In this document: in pieces, positions 26,601-38,908 of the stretch | How the letters are laid out: each line of letters begins with the position of its first letter | Numbering within the stretch: the stretch's first letter is position 1 | DNA from: Echinococcus granulosus | Lineage: Eukaryota > Platyhelminthes > Cestoda > Cyclophyllidea > Taeniidae | Length of the DNA stretch: 64,000 nt | Direction of reading: 5' to 3' | Assembly: GCF_000524195.1 (NCBI RefSeq) | Contig: NW_020170540.1 | Location: 55,681 to 119,680, forward strand | The notes under the pieces: generated by a model | What the model was told of the DNA's origin: nothing | Seen by the model: the letters and a program-made list of their open reading frames with translations, nothing else | The model's database searches: none | Translations under genes and position numbers: made by a program

Positions 26601-27625
26601 CTTCTTCTTGCCTACCAGATGGATGGCAGTGCCTCAAAGTTACTGCTTTTATAAGTTGGCAGGTCTTAGAGGATCATTCGACTTTAGTAGAGCCTGGAAT
26701 TTACTACATCAATTAGTTTACCAGATCCGAACAATTTGCAACCTAGCATTTTATTTTTTCCTTCTAATTTGTCCCCAAGAGGCTTTTTACTAACACTGTG
26801 CAACGCAAGAATTCACGACTGTACTTCCAGCATAGTGCAAAGCGCCATCATATTTTTCCAGAGCAAATTTTAATACTAACTTTTCTATTATTTAGTCTGG
26901 CCCCAAATTTACCCATTGAAATTGCCTGCAAATTTTAAATGCAGCTTTTTCAGGTACATTGTATGCTCTGAAGGACGAATTTTTGAATAAATATGTTGGA
27001 TGAGACCCCGAATTCCGGACACACAGAGACAGCGATTGAAGGTTCCATGAAGTGCGGTGACTGGTGAGAACTTGTTGGTTGCATTAAAATTTATATATGC
27101 CTAAAGTATAACGTATCCAGGTATCGTTCAATCGTTTTGGCAAGGAATTCACCTAATTCGCCTTAATTCCAGCAAGAAAGACAAGACGCAGCTTTTGATG
27201 TAATTTACGGAAAGAACATTTGAATTTAAAAGGTTAGATAAATGAGGGTCATGGTGCGAGGCTTTTGAAAATACTTTCCTGCTAAAGCAGGAAGCTGAAG
27301 TGACGACTTGAGTGTGAGAAGGCGACTTCCTGTCTACGTCAAAGAGCCTTGATTTCCATTCGACGTTCAGTCTGCTAATGATGTGCAATCAAATGGGCAG
27401 ACTGGGCGATAAAACCACCGTCTTGAGGGAGCATCCAATAGCCTTTGGCCTTTTAACTACCTACCCTGCTAGTCTGTCTAAATTGTCCAAACATCTTTTG
27501 AAAAACTACTCGTTTTCTAGGCTCGGTGATAGATGCAAAGATGGAGGCTGTCGTTATTTCCACTAGCATTAAGGGGCCATATCCCTGGAGAATTTTTAGT
27601 TTGACTTCTCGATGTCAAATTGTTG

Positions 27626-27717
27626 TCAGCTTTGAACCACTGGACATTGCAGAGACGATCGCCAAATCGGCGGCACATTACTGCCTATGAGCTCGACATA
27701 AACTCGCCTCTGAATAC
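27626..27717 (-). CDS. Possible exon K, copy P2
   Basis: The acceptor is TTTGCAAG with AG just before 27717, and the frame entered in phase 1 reads IQRRVYVELIGS then NVPPIWRSS before a TGA at 27628-27626. The first twelve codons match the candidate exon at 55189-55367 (IQNRVYTELIGS), differing mostly by conservative or single-base changes. It diverges completely after that, so this copy is probably truncated or decayed. Function not recognised. Confidence 0.35.
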
Positions 27718-29039
27718 CTTGCAAATTCAAAATGTGCCTAGGAGATATTAAAAATATCAAATAAAAAGTTTTATTTAGTTTATAAGCCATCGACCTCTAA
27801 CTTGACACCGGAGCTAAAAGTTCGTAATAGTCTTTTATCTAATCTGTGCTGTCAGATGGACGAAAAAAGTAACTAACGCAAACATATGGTTAAAATAAAT
27901 CCATCTACCTTTTATGTCTGCAAACTGCTTTTGGTCATTATGTAAATCCGGGTAAAACGGAAGATTATTGGAAATAGTGCAATCAGGTGTCAATCCGCTC
28001 CATCAATATTATCAAATTTCTTTAATTGGCTCAGATGAAAAGTACTTCGAGGTCAGGCAAACCATTTGTCTTAGTACTAAAACCCAAAATATTTGCCATA
28101 TATTTATGGCAAATTTCTCCCTGAAATGGCTTGCTAACCACACACAGTTAAGGGAGTATTTGTAATCATTCTCACTAAAACTCCTTCTGAGCAATGTGTG
28201 TATAATAGACGATAACACTATTTATTCTCAACGACCTCATCCTCTTCTTGCTGACTGCGTGTACTAGCCTGTCAGTGACCGCTTCACTTAAATTTTATAG
28301 CAGAATAAATTGAGGCGGAGGTACTTATCGGGAGACTGATGTTTCCGTCCCCGCCTATTCCAGAAAACGCCTTAAAATTGCAGAATTAATTAAAATTCTG
28401 CAGAGACGGAAAACCAAAAATAACAAACTGTTGAGGATTTGCCAACTTGGTTAATTCAGGTATTCAAAACTGCTTCACTAGGAATGCTTAACAAGTTGAT
28501 TGTTTTAAGGGTTGCTAGTCAGACGCCTGTCTGCCATTCTTCTTAGATCGCACTGCGTTACAAATTAATTTTTTGACCAAAGCACTAGTTGTTGACTTTG
28601 AATGAACTAAAATATTTGTGCTTTGCAGCAAGTATTTGCGATTTTGATTCAGAGGGGTCACGATAACATCATTATTCCATCCCCACTCGTGGATGCAATC
28701 GCAGAACTTGCAGAAGTACATTTGGCTGTTATGCTAAAGGAGGAAAAATATACCACCTACATTAATTTGAGGGAAAAAGAACCATGAGGCTTACCTCTCG
28801 TGCAAAATTCCATCGTGCCAGGATTGGTGGTGTGATTACGAGTCGGTAGAAGGGAGTTGAGTTTGCATTAAATTATTTGTTGCCTGTATAATATGAACTT
28901 CTGGATCCAAAGTGTCATCTAAGTTAATTGAGCTGTAGTAAAGCATTAGTGAAATTGCCTAAACATTTCCGATTTGCTTCCCTTTTGCATTTTCTTTGAG
29001 GCTTCTAAATCCAGTCAACTAGCCTTTTAAGAGTTCAAC

Positions 29040-29138
29040 CTCAAATCACAAGAGGTCCAACGAAGAAAGAGCTCAAATTGCTGAATGATCTTTTGTCTAT
29101 CGAGAAAAACTGATCAGGATAGCTGATGTCGCCCGTGT
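29040..29138 (-). pseudogene. Decayed copy of the 109-nt exon (P2)
   Basis: Aligned by its acceptor (CCAACACAG, preceded by a pyrimidine-rich run) and by a GT following TTTGAG at 29040. It is 99 nt instead of the 109 nt of the other two copies and contains an early TGA in the frame that is open in the 57.4-kb copy. A different frame across it is open for about 60 codons but is not conserved in the paralogues. Confidence 0.45.
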
Positions 29139-29902
29139 CTGTGTTGGAGTCAAATTTGGGGCAGAGAAGTGATACAGTGGATTCGACCAAAGGTAAAAAT
29201 TTAATTCTCAGTATGGATAAGACCTATCCGTTGAATTCTCCGCTTGCAAGCGTTGTTGCCTTTTACCCACAGTCAGTTCAACTTTGGCCACCTATAAAAA
29301 CGAAATTCCAAATTGCAGGTGTTGCGAGCCCTACAAATGTGGTTTGCTTTTTGACAATCCAGTCTATCCAATTTAATTTTATATCAGATAAACAGGTCAG
29401 TAAATTTTGATCTCCTTCTTGTCCTTCACAAAACCCACACACCTTGCAAAACACGTCTGCAAAGTTGTTTTGCCACCTCTATTTCCACCAAGTTTTTTCC
29501 TTTTCAAATCCACGTGCTGGATCAATTTGTCCCTTTTTTTACTTAAAAAAAAGCAGAAGACGTGTATATCTGCTGTGACTAAAGGCATCAGAGCAGACCC
29601 TGTAAAAACGGCTCTCATAGAAGTCCAATGTTTCCGTGGTTGGAATTGAGTTTGTTTATTCTTCTAGTTTGACCCTATTAATCTCAAGGTTGTGCGGCAT
29701 CTGGAGAAATACAGGGCCTAATAGACGTTTGACTCAGTAACTGTTCACTGGAGGTCAGTTTCTTCCTAGATAACTTAATCATCCCTATAATGAGAGTTTC
29801 AACATCTATCACGACTGCCGTAGACTAATGTGGCACTCCAGCAGACTGAAGGTGAAATTCCATTGCACCGAAACTGATGTGTTCTAATTTTTTGCCCCGT
29901 TA

Positions 29903-30002
29903 NNNNNNNNNNNNNNNNNNNNNNNNNNNNNNNNNNNNNNNNNNNNNNNNNNNNNNNNNNNNNNNNNNNNNNNNNNNNNNNNNNNNNNNNNNNNNNNNNN
30001 NN
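29903..30002. other. Assembly gap (100 N)
   Basis: Exactly 100 N, the usual placeholder for a scaffold gap of unknown size. The open frame that seems to cross it is meaningless. Confidence 0.99.
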
Positions 30003-33000
30003 TCCAGGTCGACTTTTAGCAGCATCCCTTATACCATTTTCTCCACTGTTGACACTCTGAGACAGAAAAAAGCTAGGTTAAAATGATTGGAAAACAAACA
30101 CTGCATGGACTGCAGCAGTGCTTACGAAACTCATTAAAGTGTACCTCTGTCATACGCACAGTAGCGGAATGGACCTCAGCAATGTGAATGGATTAAATTG
30201 GCGTGAATGAATGCTTCCAGGCGGTCGGTTTTATAGCAGCGAATGGCGTATGAATTGCACCCATCTGAGAGCATCGAACAGACTTAGGCGGTGAGAAGTT
30301 GGGCAATACCCCCAACACAGATCATTAGAAGAATGAGACTTGAAACCAACGGAGCTATGAGGCAAACATGGTCTTGATTAGCAAATTGTAGACCACTAAT
30401 CGAGATGAACCACCACGAGGGGTATCGAGGATAACGATATTTACTCATGTAGATTACCTAACCATGTTGATGTCTCAGTCGACGCGGTTTCGGCCATTAC
30501 TTTGATGCCTCTACTTTCTCGCTTGTGAGCTTTGCTAACAGACTGCCTTACCCTTATGATTTGTAACTGTATTGTATCTGAATTTGCGCGATTTGTTTTC
30601 TTAAGAAACGATAAAATCAAATCAAATTTGGTCTGCTAAGTCGAAAAGTGTGTTAGTTAACAATGCCAGAAGGATTCACTTCCATCATTATACTTCCAGA
30701 GTAGACAAAAGTTTTCAATGGTTGCAGTAATTTCCGTCCGTGTGCAGGTCTAATTATTCCTAACCATTAACAAGGTTGTGCTTGAGTGGCTGATTACGTT
30801 GTAGCAGAACGTAGTTCTAAGTTACGAGTGGCATATCAAATGGCATAAATTTCCTCATTTTGCAATATCTAATTGAAGTTTTAGGCAACTTTTAAAAATA
30901 AATGGTCAAAAAGTTGAGAAAGAGTAAACTGAGAATGCTGATGTTTGCGTCATGTAATTGCATCTGTTCAGATAGTCGGCCATCATTCCATGTTGGCACA
31001 AGATTTGACGCAACCCAGGATGTTGGTCCATAGAAAACCGATTTTATATTGCAACGGAGAGGAGCGGCTGTAGGTGGGCTTTGGAATCACCACTATCATA
31101 GAACCGTCCACAAATGGATGAAAACTCTCCATGACAACCCTATTTCGAATGATCAGCCAGTCGAAAAATACATTGATAGGACTTCAGACCTCTTTCACGG
31201 AAACATGCAATTAACAGCTAGAGAGACCAGAAAGAGATCAGAAACCGGCATCGACATTCTAAGTAGGCAACGAGAAGGTAGAAAACTGCTGGATTCGTGA
31301 ATCACGATTGGTACTTAATCATCTAATTTGCATCTAAATAAGCTGCGCCATCTGAATTTATATATTTTATCTCAATTTTTGCTCCAAAACCTAATGGCTT
31401 GCACTTTTGGGTGGTAAAACATTATTAATCATAAGGGCGCTGAAGTCACCTTCAGTAGCAAAATCAAGCCCAAGTTAGGAATAAAATCATTTTAAATCCA
31501 CTCGTTTATGCTAAAAACTGGGTACAAATTGCCTTACGCAAGATGGAGCTTTTATGACTCACTTAGGTTATTCTACCTGGAAAGACCAGTCGTATCTGAG
31601 GTGACTGCAACTAGGTAGAAGTGAATATGCAAAAGCCGAATTGAATTTGTTACACTGCAGTAAGCGCAGAATAGTTTGCAGTCTTGGCAATAAGTGAAAT
31701 TAATTACAAATATGGAAAAAGAAAAGTGGATTAAGTCTTTGTCGCTGTTGCGCAGTTAACTCACGGAGCAGTTCTATTCGCGAGGAAAATTTGATAATCT
31801 AGCTTGGTTCCATTGAATTTGCTTTTGTACATTTTATCAGAATTTATTAGCTCAATTCCTGATAGGATACATTATTCTCTATCGAAACAAGTTAAAAACG
31901 TGAATGTAACATCTATAACATTTTTTCATCTTCTATTATACATTCGCAATTTCACCGTTCTTAGTTGAAAGGAAGAAGTGCAAAAAAAAACGCTAAATTC
32001 ATTTTCAAGCATAAAGTCAATCCATTCACTTGAAAATCTACTCACAAATGTAAAAAGAAGGGGGGCACACACGGCTCTCTTTAAGATTGTGTTGTTATGC
32101 TCCGCTAAAATTAATGATCCAAAAAATCAGACTAACGTCCGTGAGGCAACTGGATATAGGTGAAATAGAAAATACGTGAGCCAAATTTAGCTTGTCATAA
32201 ATTATTAGGTGGAAAGGGGTCTTTGCTATCGCAATTCGTAGTATAGTGTTAATGATAGTCTTTAAGCGGCCTTGACAGAAATGCACCGTTACAGGATCCC
32301 TGGCCAATCAGAGAGGGACGTAGAGCATCATCTTCCTTCAAAGTTATCATCTGTTGCTTTTTATAGAATTTATTATTTCAGTACTGTAAGCACACTTGGA
32401 TGATCCCCGTGGCTTTCGCATAGATGGAGTCTGTCGGCGTTGGATTTGCCTGTGCGGACCAAAGAGGCAAACGCTAATCAAGAACATTTTACTTACTAAA
32501 TGCTGGGAAATTACAATTGAGGGTTTTCTTCTCTGAGAAGGCTTGCACTCTATCGCCAATGGTGGAGTGGGAGAGTAGGAAGCAATTCTTTCCATCATTC
32601 AGGATCTCCAAATCCTTCTTAGTTTAATTTTTATAGGCGTTGAATGTTGCCCTCTTTGCATATGCACGCCCGAACGTCATATATTAGATGGAAGAGACAG
32701 GACGTATGGGAAATAAAGTTGGCATTGGATGAGGGGGTAGCCAGAGACAGTTGGACTGCCTTGCTTTAGAACCTGTACTTCCACGACAGCAGATTTCTCA
32801 GCCGGAATATGACCTGCGATTCCCCTTCTTTACGAGGTCTTTTACAGTTTTTCTGATAAGTCCTCATCACACAAGGGAACAATGTACTTTAACTCATTGT
32901 TCTCAATCCAAAAAAGGTTGCATTCTTACCTTTCCATATGCAGACTTTTTCGCCTAAAATGTGATAAGTGTTAAATCTGTATCATTGGAAGCAACATACA

Positions 33001-33109
33001 AGCATAAATCATGTATTCTCCTATCGTAAGCTTCGTGATTTGTGTCTTGGGATGCTGGGTTTTCACCTTAACCACAAATTCGGTGTCTAAAATCACGTGT
33101 GGATCTCAC
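30003..33109. other. No genes recognised
   Basis: No exon with splice or paralogue support. An 83-codon plus-strand frame at 31049-31300 is charged (K/R/E-rich) but has no motif or second copy. 30120-30500 has a different base texture (more G+C) from its AT-rich neighbourhood and may be an unrelated repeat. Confidence 0.4.
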
Positions 33110-33498
33110 CCTTTCTCGAAGGTGATCACAAACTATGCTCCTCCATTTTTTTAGAATATAGAGTAAGAAACGCACTATTTATATTTACTCTGGCAAAGAA
33201 ATGCAAATTTCATCCTAACCGCACACCCCTTCAGTTCACTGTCTGCTGCCTCTATGCCTTGAAGCAATGAGTGGAAAATAGTTCACAGCAGGCTGGGATA
33301 GGGATGGGGTTTTGGAATACACTTTCACCATGGAAGCATCAACTGCGGAGGAAAGCAAATAGCCCTATCGTCCTTTAGGAAGGAGACATCTAATCTTACT
33401 CTGGTAGGCTAAATGATAGGTCTAACGTACCTTTTATGCGTTCCACCAAAGAGGACCTTGTACAGTGTGACCCACCAAAATTTAAGCATTCGGACATA

Positions 33499-33539
33499 TC
33501 AAGTTGAACTGAATGGAGAAGGAAAGCACGCCATAAGGA
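33499..33539 (-). pseudogene. Terminal coding exon, copy D
   Basis: A strong acceptor (GATTTTCTCTTCTCAG) precedes two bases completing a Val, then LMACF, PSPFSST and TGA at 33501-33499, matching copy A codon for codon in length. The exon itself is open, but the linker exon before it has a stop and a lost donor, so the copy is classed as a pseudogene. Confidence 0.5.
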
Positions 33540-33721
33540 CTGAGAAGAGAAAATCCCTTTGTAAGATAGGAATAGATTTAGAGTTTACGGACTAGGTTTC
33601 AGCGTCACTGAGGAAGGAGAGAAACTGAAAATAAAAGCAGCAAGCTGAAATTCTGCGGAAAAGTAGTTTGGTTTTTTCGCATTATCAGATACGCTTTTAT
33701 TGTAAGGCAAGGTCAACCCAT

Positions 33722-33799
33722 CCATTCGCTATGACTCCACAAGCACACTGAAGAAGTAATGTATCAACGTAGATCTTTCGCTCTGGCAAGTTGACAGCC
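33722..33799 (-). pseudogene. 78-nt linker exon, copy D (stop, lost donor)
   Basis: The acceptor TTTTTTAG is intact and the exon aligns without gaps to the other three copies. It reads SERSTLIHYFFSVLVES and then TAG where copy B has Gln. The base after the exon is A instead of G, so the donor reads ATGGGT. Two independent lesions mark this copy as non-functional. Confidence 0.62.
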
Positions 33800-34176
33800 C
33801 TAAAAAAGAATCAAAGCATAAGTATAGACGAGATTTCATTTCACAGGAAACAATGAGCAAAGAAGTGAGCTATTCATCCATTAACAAGTGAACGAGTTAT
33901 TCACTTTCTTAGTACATTTCCAGCTAAACAGAGTTGTATGTATGGTTTTAAAATCTAAAAGTATTTATAAAAAGTAAAAACACATGAACCCACTTTCCAT
34001 TGCGACTGAATTTTCTGTGGTCTAGGTAACTACACCTGCAAGATTCGCATGCGAATTGTCTCGATTCCAGGAAACAAAAATAAGTATGCCCTTGGAGATA
34101 TCTGAGGAAAACAGCATGGGAATATACAAAGCTGAATGAATGGGAATCATAACGCGAGGTATTTGGATGTATCTGC

Positions 34177-34325
34177 CTGTGTGCACTGCTTTAAAATGAG
34201 TCTGAAGTTGGCGATGGGACCCAAAGTGCCGGAAGCAGAGGGGATACATTTGTGTCATGATGTGTTTCGCAAAAGTTGTGACTATAATTAATGACATGAT
34301 GGCCAGGAGTCGACTTCTTATCTCC
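34177..34325 (-). pseudogene. Zinc-finger exon, copy D (first Cys changed to Tyr)
   Basis: The finger is complete except that the first ligand codon (34246-34244) is TAT, Tyr. The rest reads PLCFRHF, GSHRQLQTHF and KAVHTG: second Cys, Phe, Leu and both His are all at C2H2 spacing, with the H-T-G linker start. One TGT-to-TAT change explains the lesion. The exon ends at 34177 and is followed by GC, as in copies A and B. The upstream frame is open to about 34325; the true acceptor is uncertain. Other lesions lie in the next exon. Confidence 0.65.
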
Positions 34326-35100
34326 GTCAAAGAGCGTTGGCCTCTCTCGGGGGTCCGCTCTGTTATTGAGGTGGACTCGTGTGGGGAGATTTGGCCGTAC
34401 TGCTTCTCAAAATCCAGATGGTGCGTGCCACTTCCGATTGCAGCAATTAGCGATCGACATGCCTAAGAACTTAACCGAGGTTTTCCAATATGTAGGTAAT
34501 AAAATAGTTCTTTTTTACATCTACACCAAGTAAGGGGGCAGTGAAGGTTGTGGAAGTTGGAAAAATTGGGACCGCCCACATAGTATGAATTAACAAATGA
34601 CAGAAAAATGTTGCAATAACTAATAACATATTCCCTGACCACTCTGCGTGCGTTGCGGAATGCGCTACTTCTAGATCACTTGCTGAAAGAAGAACCTGGA
34701 ATAGGAAGTGGTGTTTTTATAGCAGTAGACAAGTATGATATTATACTGTTCGTTATACTTAAATAATTGTTTACACATCGTTCATACTACCCCTTAACTT
34801 AAATAAAAAAGGTAATTTGCCTTTGAAAGGCCACGCCTACCTTGAAGTTGATACTCAGCAGACAGAATTAGTAGTTTTGCATTTTTTTGCATAACACGAG
34901 ATAAATTCAAATGAGACCTATCTGCTAGACACATGTGGAGGGTACATTAGGAATGCTCCTCAGTTTGTAAAACTAGCGAAGATTTTTTAACGGTTATACA
35001 AAAGTTATTTCTCACAAACAGACACCAGTGTAAGGCAACCGTCTCTTTGTACTAAATTTCCATCCCTAGAACATATTTAAGCGGGCAAGACAATCACCCA

Positions 35101-36949
35101 ATCAGTGCAGCGTAGCGTAGATATGGAGCCAAAGTCATTACCTTTGTTGCCGTAGCTTATAGTAAAATAAGGTCAGGGGTCTGCTGTTGCGCAATCCGAG
35201 AACCCGCTTAGTAAGTGCCCAAATCGAGATGATTCACATAATAGGCAGTATGCATGGAGCAACCCACCCCTACCTTTCGCCCACGACATACGAGTTCCCC
35301 TTGCCTACCTTTCAACGAATGAAATAACGTTCCGCTCTATGATACAAAGGCAAAGCTAAAGTGCGCTCATCATCATCATAGGTTGTGAGGATGAGCAACG
35401 AATAGAATAAAATGTTGGATTCCATTTCAGTTTACCTTGGCTTGAAAATTATCGCACTTTTATTGGTGACTAGACTAAGAGATTGTAGACCGTAATGTAC
35501 AGTTAATAGGAGCGCTTACTTCACTGTTGGATGTGTAAAATCAATTCCAGATTCGTCCTTTTGCTGACGCCGAAAACCTACTCTTGGCCTAGCTACGCAT
35601 GAGATAGAAGTCAAATATACCACTTCTCGTGTAAGAATGTCCCCGGTTCCATTAAAGCGCCTCTGTAAGCGGACGCCAGTGGTTACTAGACCATGGAATT
35701 GTCGTTTGCATTGAATTTATTTGAAGTAGTACCCTATTCACTCTGAATAGTGCACCACGTTTCAGGTGAGGATTAATGTAGGCAGAATCTTAGCGTCAAT
35801 AATCAGAATGTCTTGGTAAAGGAGACTTCTAATCAATGTATACGTTTGAGGGTTATAAGTGTTGTACCAATCCACCGATGTGACAGAGGTTTATAAACTT
35901 CTGACAAAATGAACACTCGACTACCTCGCTTTCAAACCTACTTCCACAAGTGGAGTTACTTTTGAAGTATCCCACCCTCTAACTCCTGTAAGGGTGCCTT
36001 ACTGTCTGCGATCAAATCGTAAACCATTAAGCGTTAAGTGGTAGGCAATGTTCGTTAGCCCCTAATCGGGTACATTTCAAGGCTGAGAGAGCAGTAGGTA
36101 GCCACCTTGGTAATTTCGCTTGGAGCTAATAATGTCATCCTTAAGCCGAAATTCTGAAAATAAATACGTTTCTACTGGAAAGGCTACCAACAAATTTCAA
36201 GACCAGAGATACATTACCGAATCCCAAGAAAAATATTTTGTCTCAAATAAACCTCTTTTTTTTATTAAACTTGGATTCAATACCATGCTGCTAAGAGCTT
36301 CCCTATTGTACCCCTACGAGATGGCCTGGCCTGGAGGCCAGGTCTAAAAATTCAAAACCCTACTGTAAGAGTATTTTGTGGTCTTTCGGAGTTTAAAAAG
36401 GCTTATGGGGTCAAAATCAGCTTCTTTATTTATTTCTTATTATTTCTTATACATTCACTGAATGACAATGACGCGAATTCATGAAGAAGTTTGGACCGTG
36501 GGTGAGAATTGTTGACTTTAGCATTTAAAAATATTTCAAATTAAAGTTTTTAGTCAGAAACCTTGAGTTAAACATTAATGAGGACACTTTGGTGGCTAGT
36601 GTCTAGGGTCTTCTTTAAATCTTTCATCGATGAATTGAAATGCAGGATTCACACCATCTGCCTAAAAACCGCGCCGAAGCAGAAGTAAGCCGTTCTTTGT
36701 TCGATATGCGTCATACTAAAGTAGAAGCTTGCTTTCACCGTTAACAACCTCGCCTGCCAGAACACACGCGCAAAGCACAAACTGAGTTTCATTTCATTAC
36801 CCGTTAAGAATCACTGTAGTGTTGTCACTTGATTGCAATAAAAGCATATTACGGATTGTTGGCTTCATTTTCACTCCTCTTCTAGCCGTCTTATCTCGTA
36901 AAATCAATGTAGTTGTGAATTATTAGGCACAGTCAAGCTTTGCGGACTA
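35101..36949. other. No genes recognised
   Basis: This is presumably intronic DNA of the copy D gene, between its finger exon and the upstream exon candidates at 37.3 kb and beyond. Only short frames without motifs are present. Confidence 0.4.
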
Positions 36950-37279
36950 CCTCATTTGTCATGCAAGAAATGACAGGTGTCACCAAATTATCTGTTATAT
37001 TGCTTTCATAGACCTTGTGGTATGCCTGGCGTCACTTTTAATGTTAATACTGCAGGAATTTTATGAGAGTGGATTCATGTCATTGTCATTGGGGTCGAAA
37101 TAAAGGACGTTAAGACCTTGCGTGCCACACCATAGCTAACAAGAGACAATAAAAGTAACATAAGCTTTACGTAATTATTTAATTCTTAACGCTGCCACCG
37201 AAATGGCTTGGCTTCATTCATCTTCAGAGATGTCCCAATCACTCCTTCATTTGAAGCCAAAATCAGTGTCTAATTTTAC

Positions 37280-37611
37280 TTTGCTCCGAGAGAAGATATC
37301 TGGTCTCGATAACAACCAAGATTGACAAAAGTGAATGAATTGCCTTTTTTGCAATTTTCATTCCTCAAAAGGTACTAAGTTAAAACAAAAAATTTGCGTA
37401 AAAGATCGCTAGAAGGAGTCTGGCACAACTTCATGTCCAGCAACACTGAAGTAACAATCAAATGTGGGTGGCTATCCCAGCTTCTTGGGGCCATAAGTCT
37501 AAGGACAACTTGTGAGCTCTTGCAATTCACAAGAACTTCAATATGCCTATTTCCTGCTTCCTCCTGATTGATTAATGCCACTTGGACAACACATAATTAT
37601 GCTCATTTCCA
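37280..37611 (-). pseudogene. Decayed finger-like exon, copy Q1
   Basis: The acceptor CTTCCTTGCAG (AG at 37613-37612) aligns with the exon at 50868-51076. Further along the minus strand, from 37353, the frame reads NCKKGNSFTFVNLG, aligning with NCNFIFNF in the other copy. A Cys, a Gly where the second Cys is expected, a Phe and a Leu remain of a possible C2H2 finger, and no His ligands survive. The assignment depends on the paralogue alignment. Confidence 0.35.
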
Positions 37612-37959
37612 CTGCAAGGAAGAGACCAGTCGAATTAACATAACCACTCTAGGATGAGGGAGAAGAGACCACTTCGTAAGTCAACACGCGGCGAACAAAC
37701 GGGTGTACGGGTGTACATAGGTTGCTGATACTAAAAACCTCTGTTTTACAGCTTCAGTTTCATAATTGGTTGCATTATAATACGTATCCAAGCTCAACTA
37801 TGCCAACATTAGTTCCTGACGCTTCTGTATTATCCAGTGGTATTACATCAGTAGGAGAGACTTGATTGCATATGAACTAACAAAAAGAAGGGTGATCATC
37901 GTACAACGGCCGTCTGCCAAGTTAATTAAGAATACAAAGCGTGTAAGCTACGTCCTCAC

Positions 37960-38258
37960 CCTTTGCCGCAGAAGTAGTTAAAATGAGATTCATTCCATTG
38001 TCTAGTGACAATGGGTTTTCTTTGATTTCCCAATCTACTCCTGTCTTAGCCCTGTGAATGAATTACATTATTCGGCCATCGTAAGGGCAGGTAAGACTTT
38101 CAATGCCTAGGCGGATCAATGGCGCCTTCTTAGGTACGAGAAAGGTCCGCACAGCCCGCCTGCTACCCATGGAGGGATAGTCAAACAAATGTTTAATGTC
38201 ATAATGTAGCATGACAAATGGAGTCAGGCCAAGAGACTTATCATTTCATTGACCGTAT
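37960..38258 (-). pseudogene. Decayed copy of the 303-nt exon (Q1)
   Basis: Aligned along its whole length with the intact exon at 51526-51828. It still shares YIMTLNICLT (against YTMTLDVCLT) and keeps a GTGAGG donor at 37959, but the acceptor AG is gone, there is a net change of four bases, and many in-frame stops are present. Differences in the best-preserved part include synonymous and conservative changes in this frame, supporting it as the ancestral coding frame. Confidence 0.55.
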
Positions 38259-38843
38259 AATGGCTCCTTCATGTAATGAACTTGCTAGAGGAGTGATCTT
38301 TTAACTACTAAACATTTAAAAGCATCTTTCATTTCATTTACATCTGTATTATGGACGAAAATTTATAAACAAAATGGCTTATTGGGCATCGTGGCTGCAA
38401 AAAAGGACTCATTTGTAGAAACAAACTATAACGTCTGGACAAAAACAGAGGTGATTTAAAACTAAATCTTTTAATTTACTCTACACTGGGCCTTAATTAA
38501 GCCTCTAGCTTAAGTCAACACTTCACTTGTTTCCGTGTCTTTCTCTCGTTCCGCCTCGATGTCATAAACAAAAAAATTTGTTTGAAACTTTCTGTCAAGG
38601 GGATTTTAAATTTTATTAGAGTCGTTAAATAGCGATCAACTGCAGATTAGTGATGCGAATGGGCATAGTGCCTGTTTGAATGAATATATTGTTGACGACC
38701 TACTCAAAAATTTGAAATTTCTGCAGGAAATATCCCAAATTCTTTTTGGCGCATATTTAAAAGTCGTCCAAATAGATGCAGCTTTTTTTAAGTACTGCAA
38801 ATTTGTTAAAGAATTCACGTTCAACATGTTTAAATATGCGCTA

Positions 38844-38908
38844 TTAGTTGATTAGCATTAGTTGACTTCTCCTTTTGACTGCATTGTTTAGTCTTGCGGT
38901 GAAGTTGC
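38844..38908 (-). CDS. Short exon candidate S, copy Q1
   Basis: The acceptor ATCTTCACTGATTCAG (AG at 38910-38909) is followed in phase 1 by NFTARLNNAV and further codons to TAA at 38846-38844. The copy at 52.4 kb has an equally good acceptor at the same place and NLTVGRVNTA. Frame, acceptor and phase agree in two diverged copies; no donor was established, so the 3' boundary given is only the stop. Confidence 0.35.

Larger units (their letters stand above)
27540..29500. repeat. Upstream-type paralogous block P2
   Basis: 27540-27850 corresponds to 55310-55510 ('tactgcctatgagctcg' near 27680 and 55329) and also to 25890-26110 ('ggacattgc' near 27645 and 26015). 29050-29250 corresponds to 41160-41300 and 57360-57500. 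P1 and P2 are therefore two adjacent copies of similar material. Confidence 0.6.
33110..35100. repeat. Paralogous block, copy D
   Basis: Same-orientation match to copies A, B and C; the match with B extends furthest (to about 35100). It contains the tail, linker and finger exons on the minus strand with intron lengths of about 182 and 377 bases, almost the same as copy A (179 and 382). Confidence 0.75.

Noticed and set aside
29877..30086. Open frame spanning the first N gap
   Set aside because: Artefact of translating N as unknown residues.
31049..31300. 83-codon charged plus-strand frame
   Set aside because: No motif, no splice context, no second copy; within chance expectation for 64 kb.
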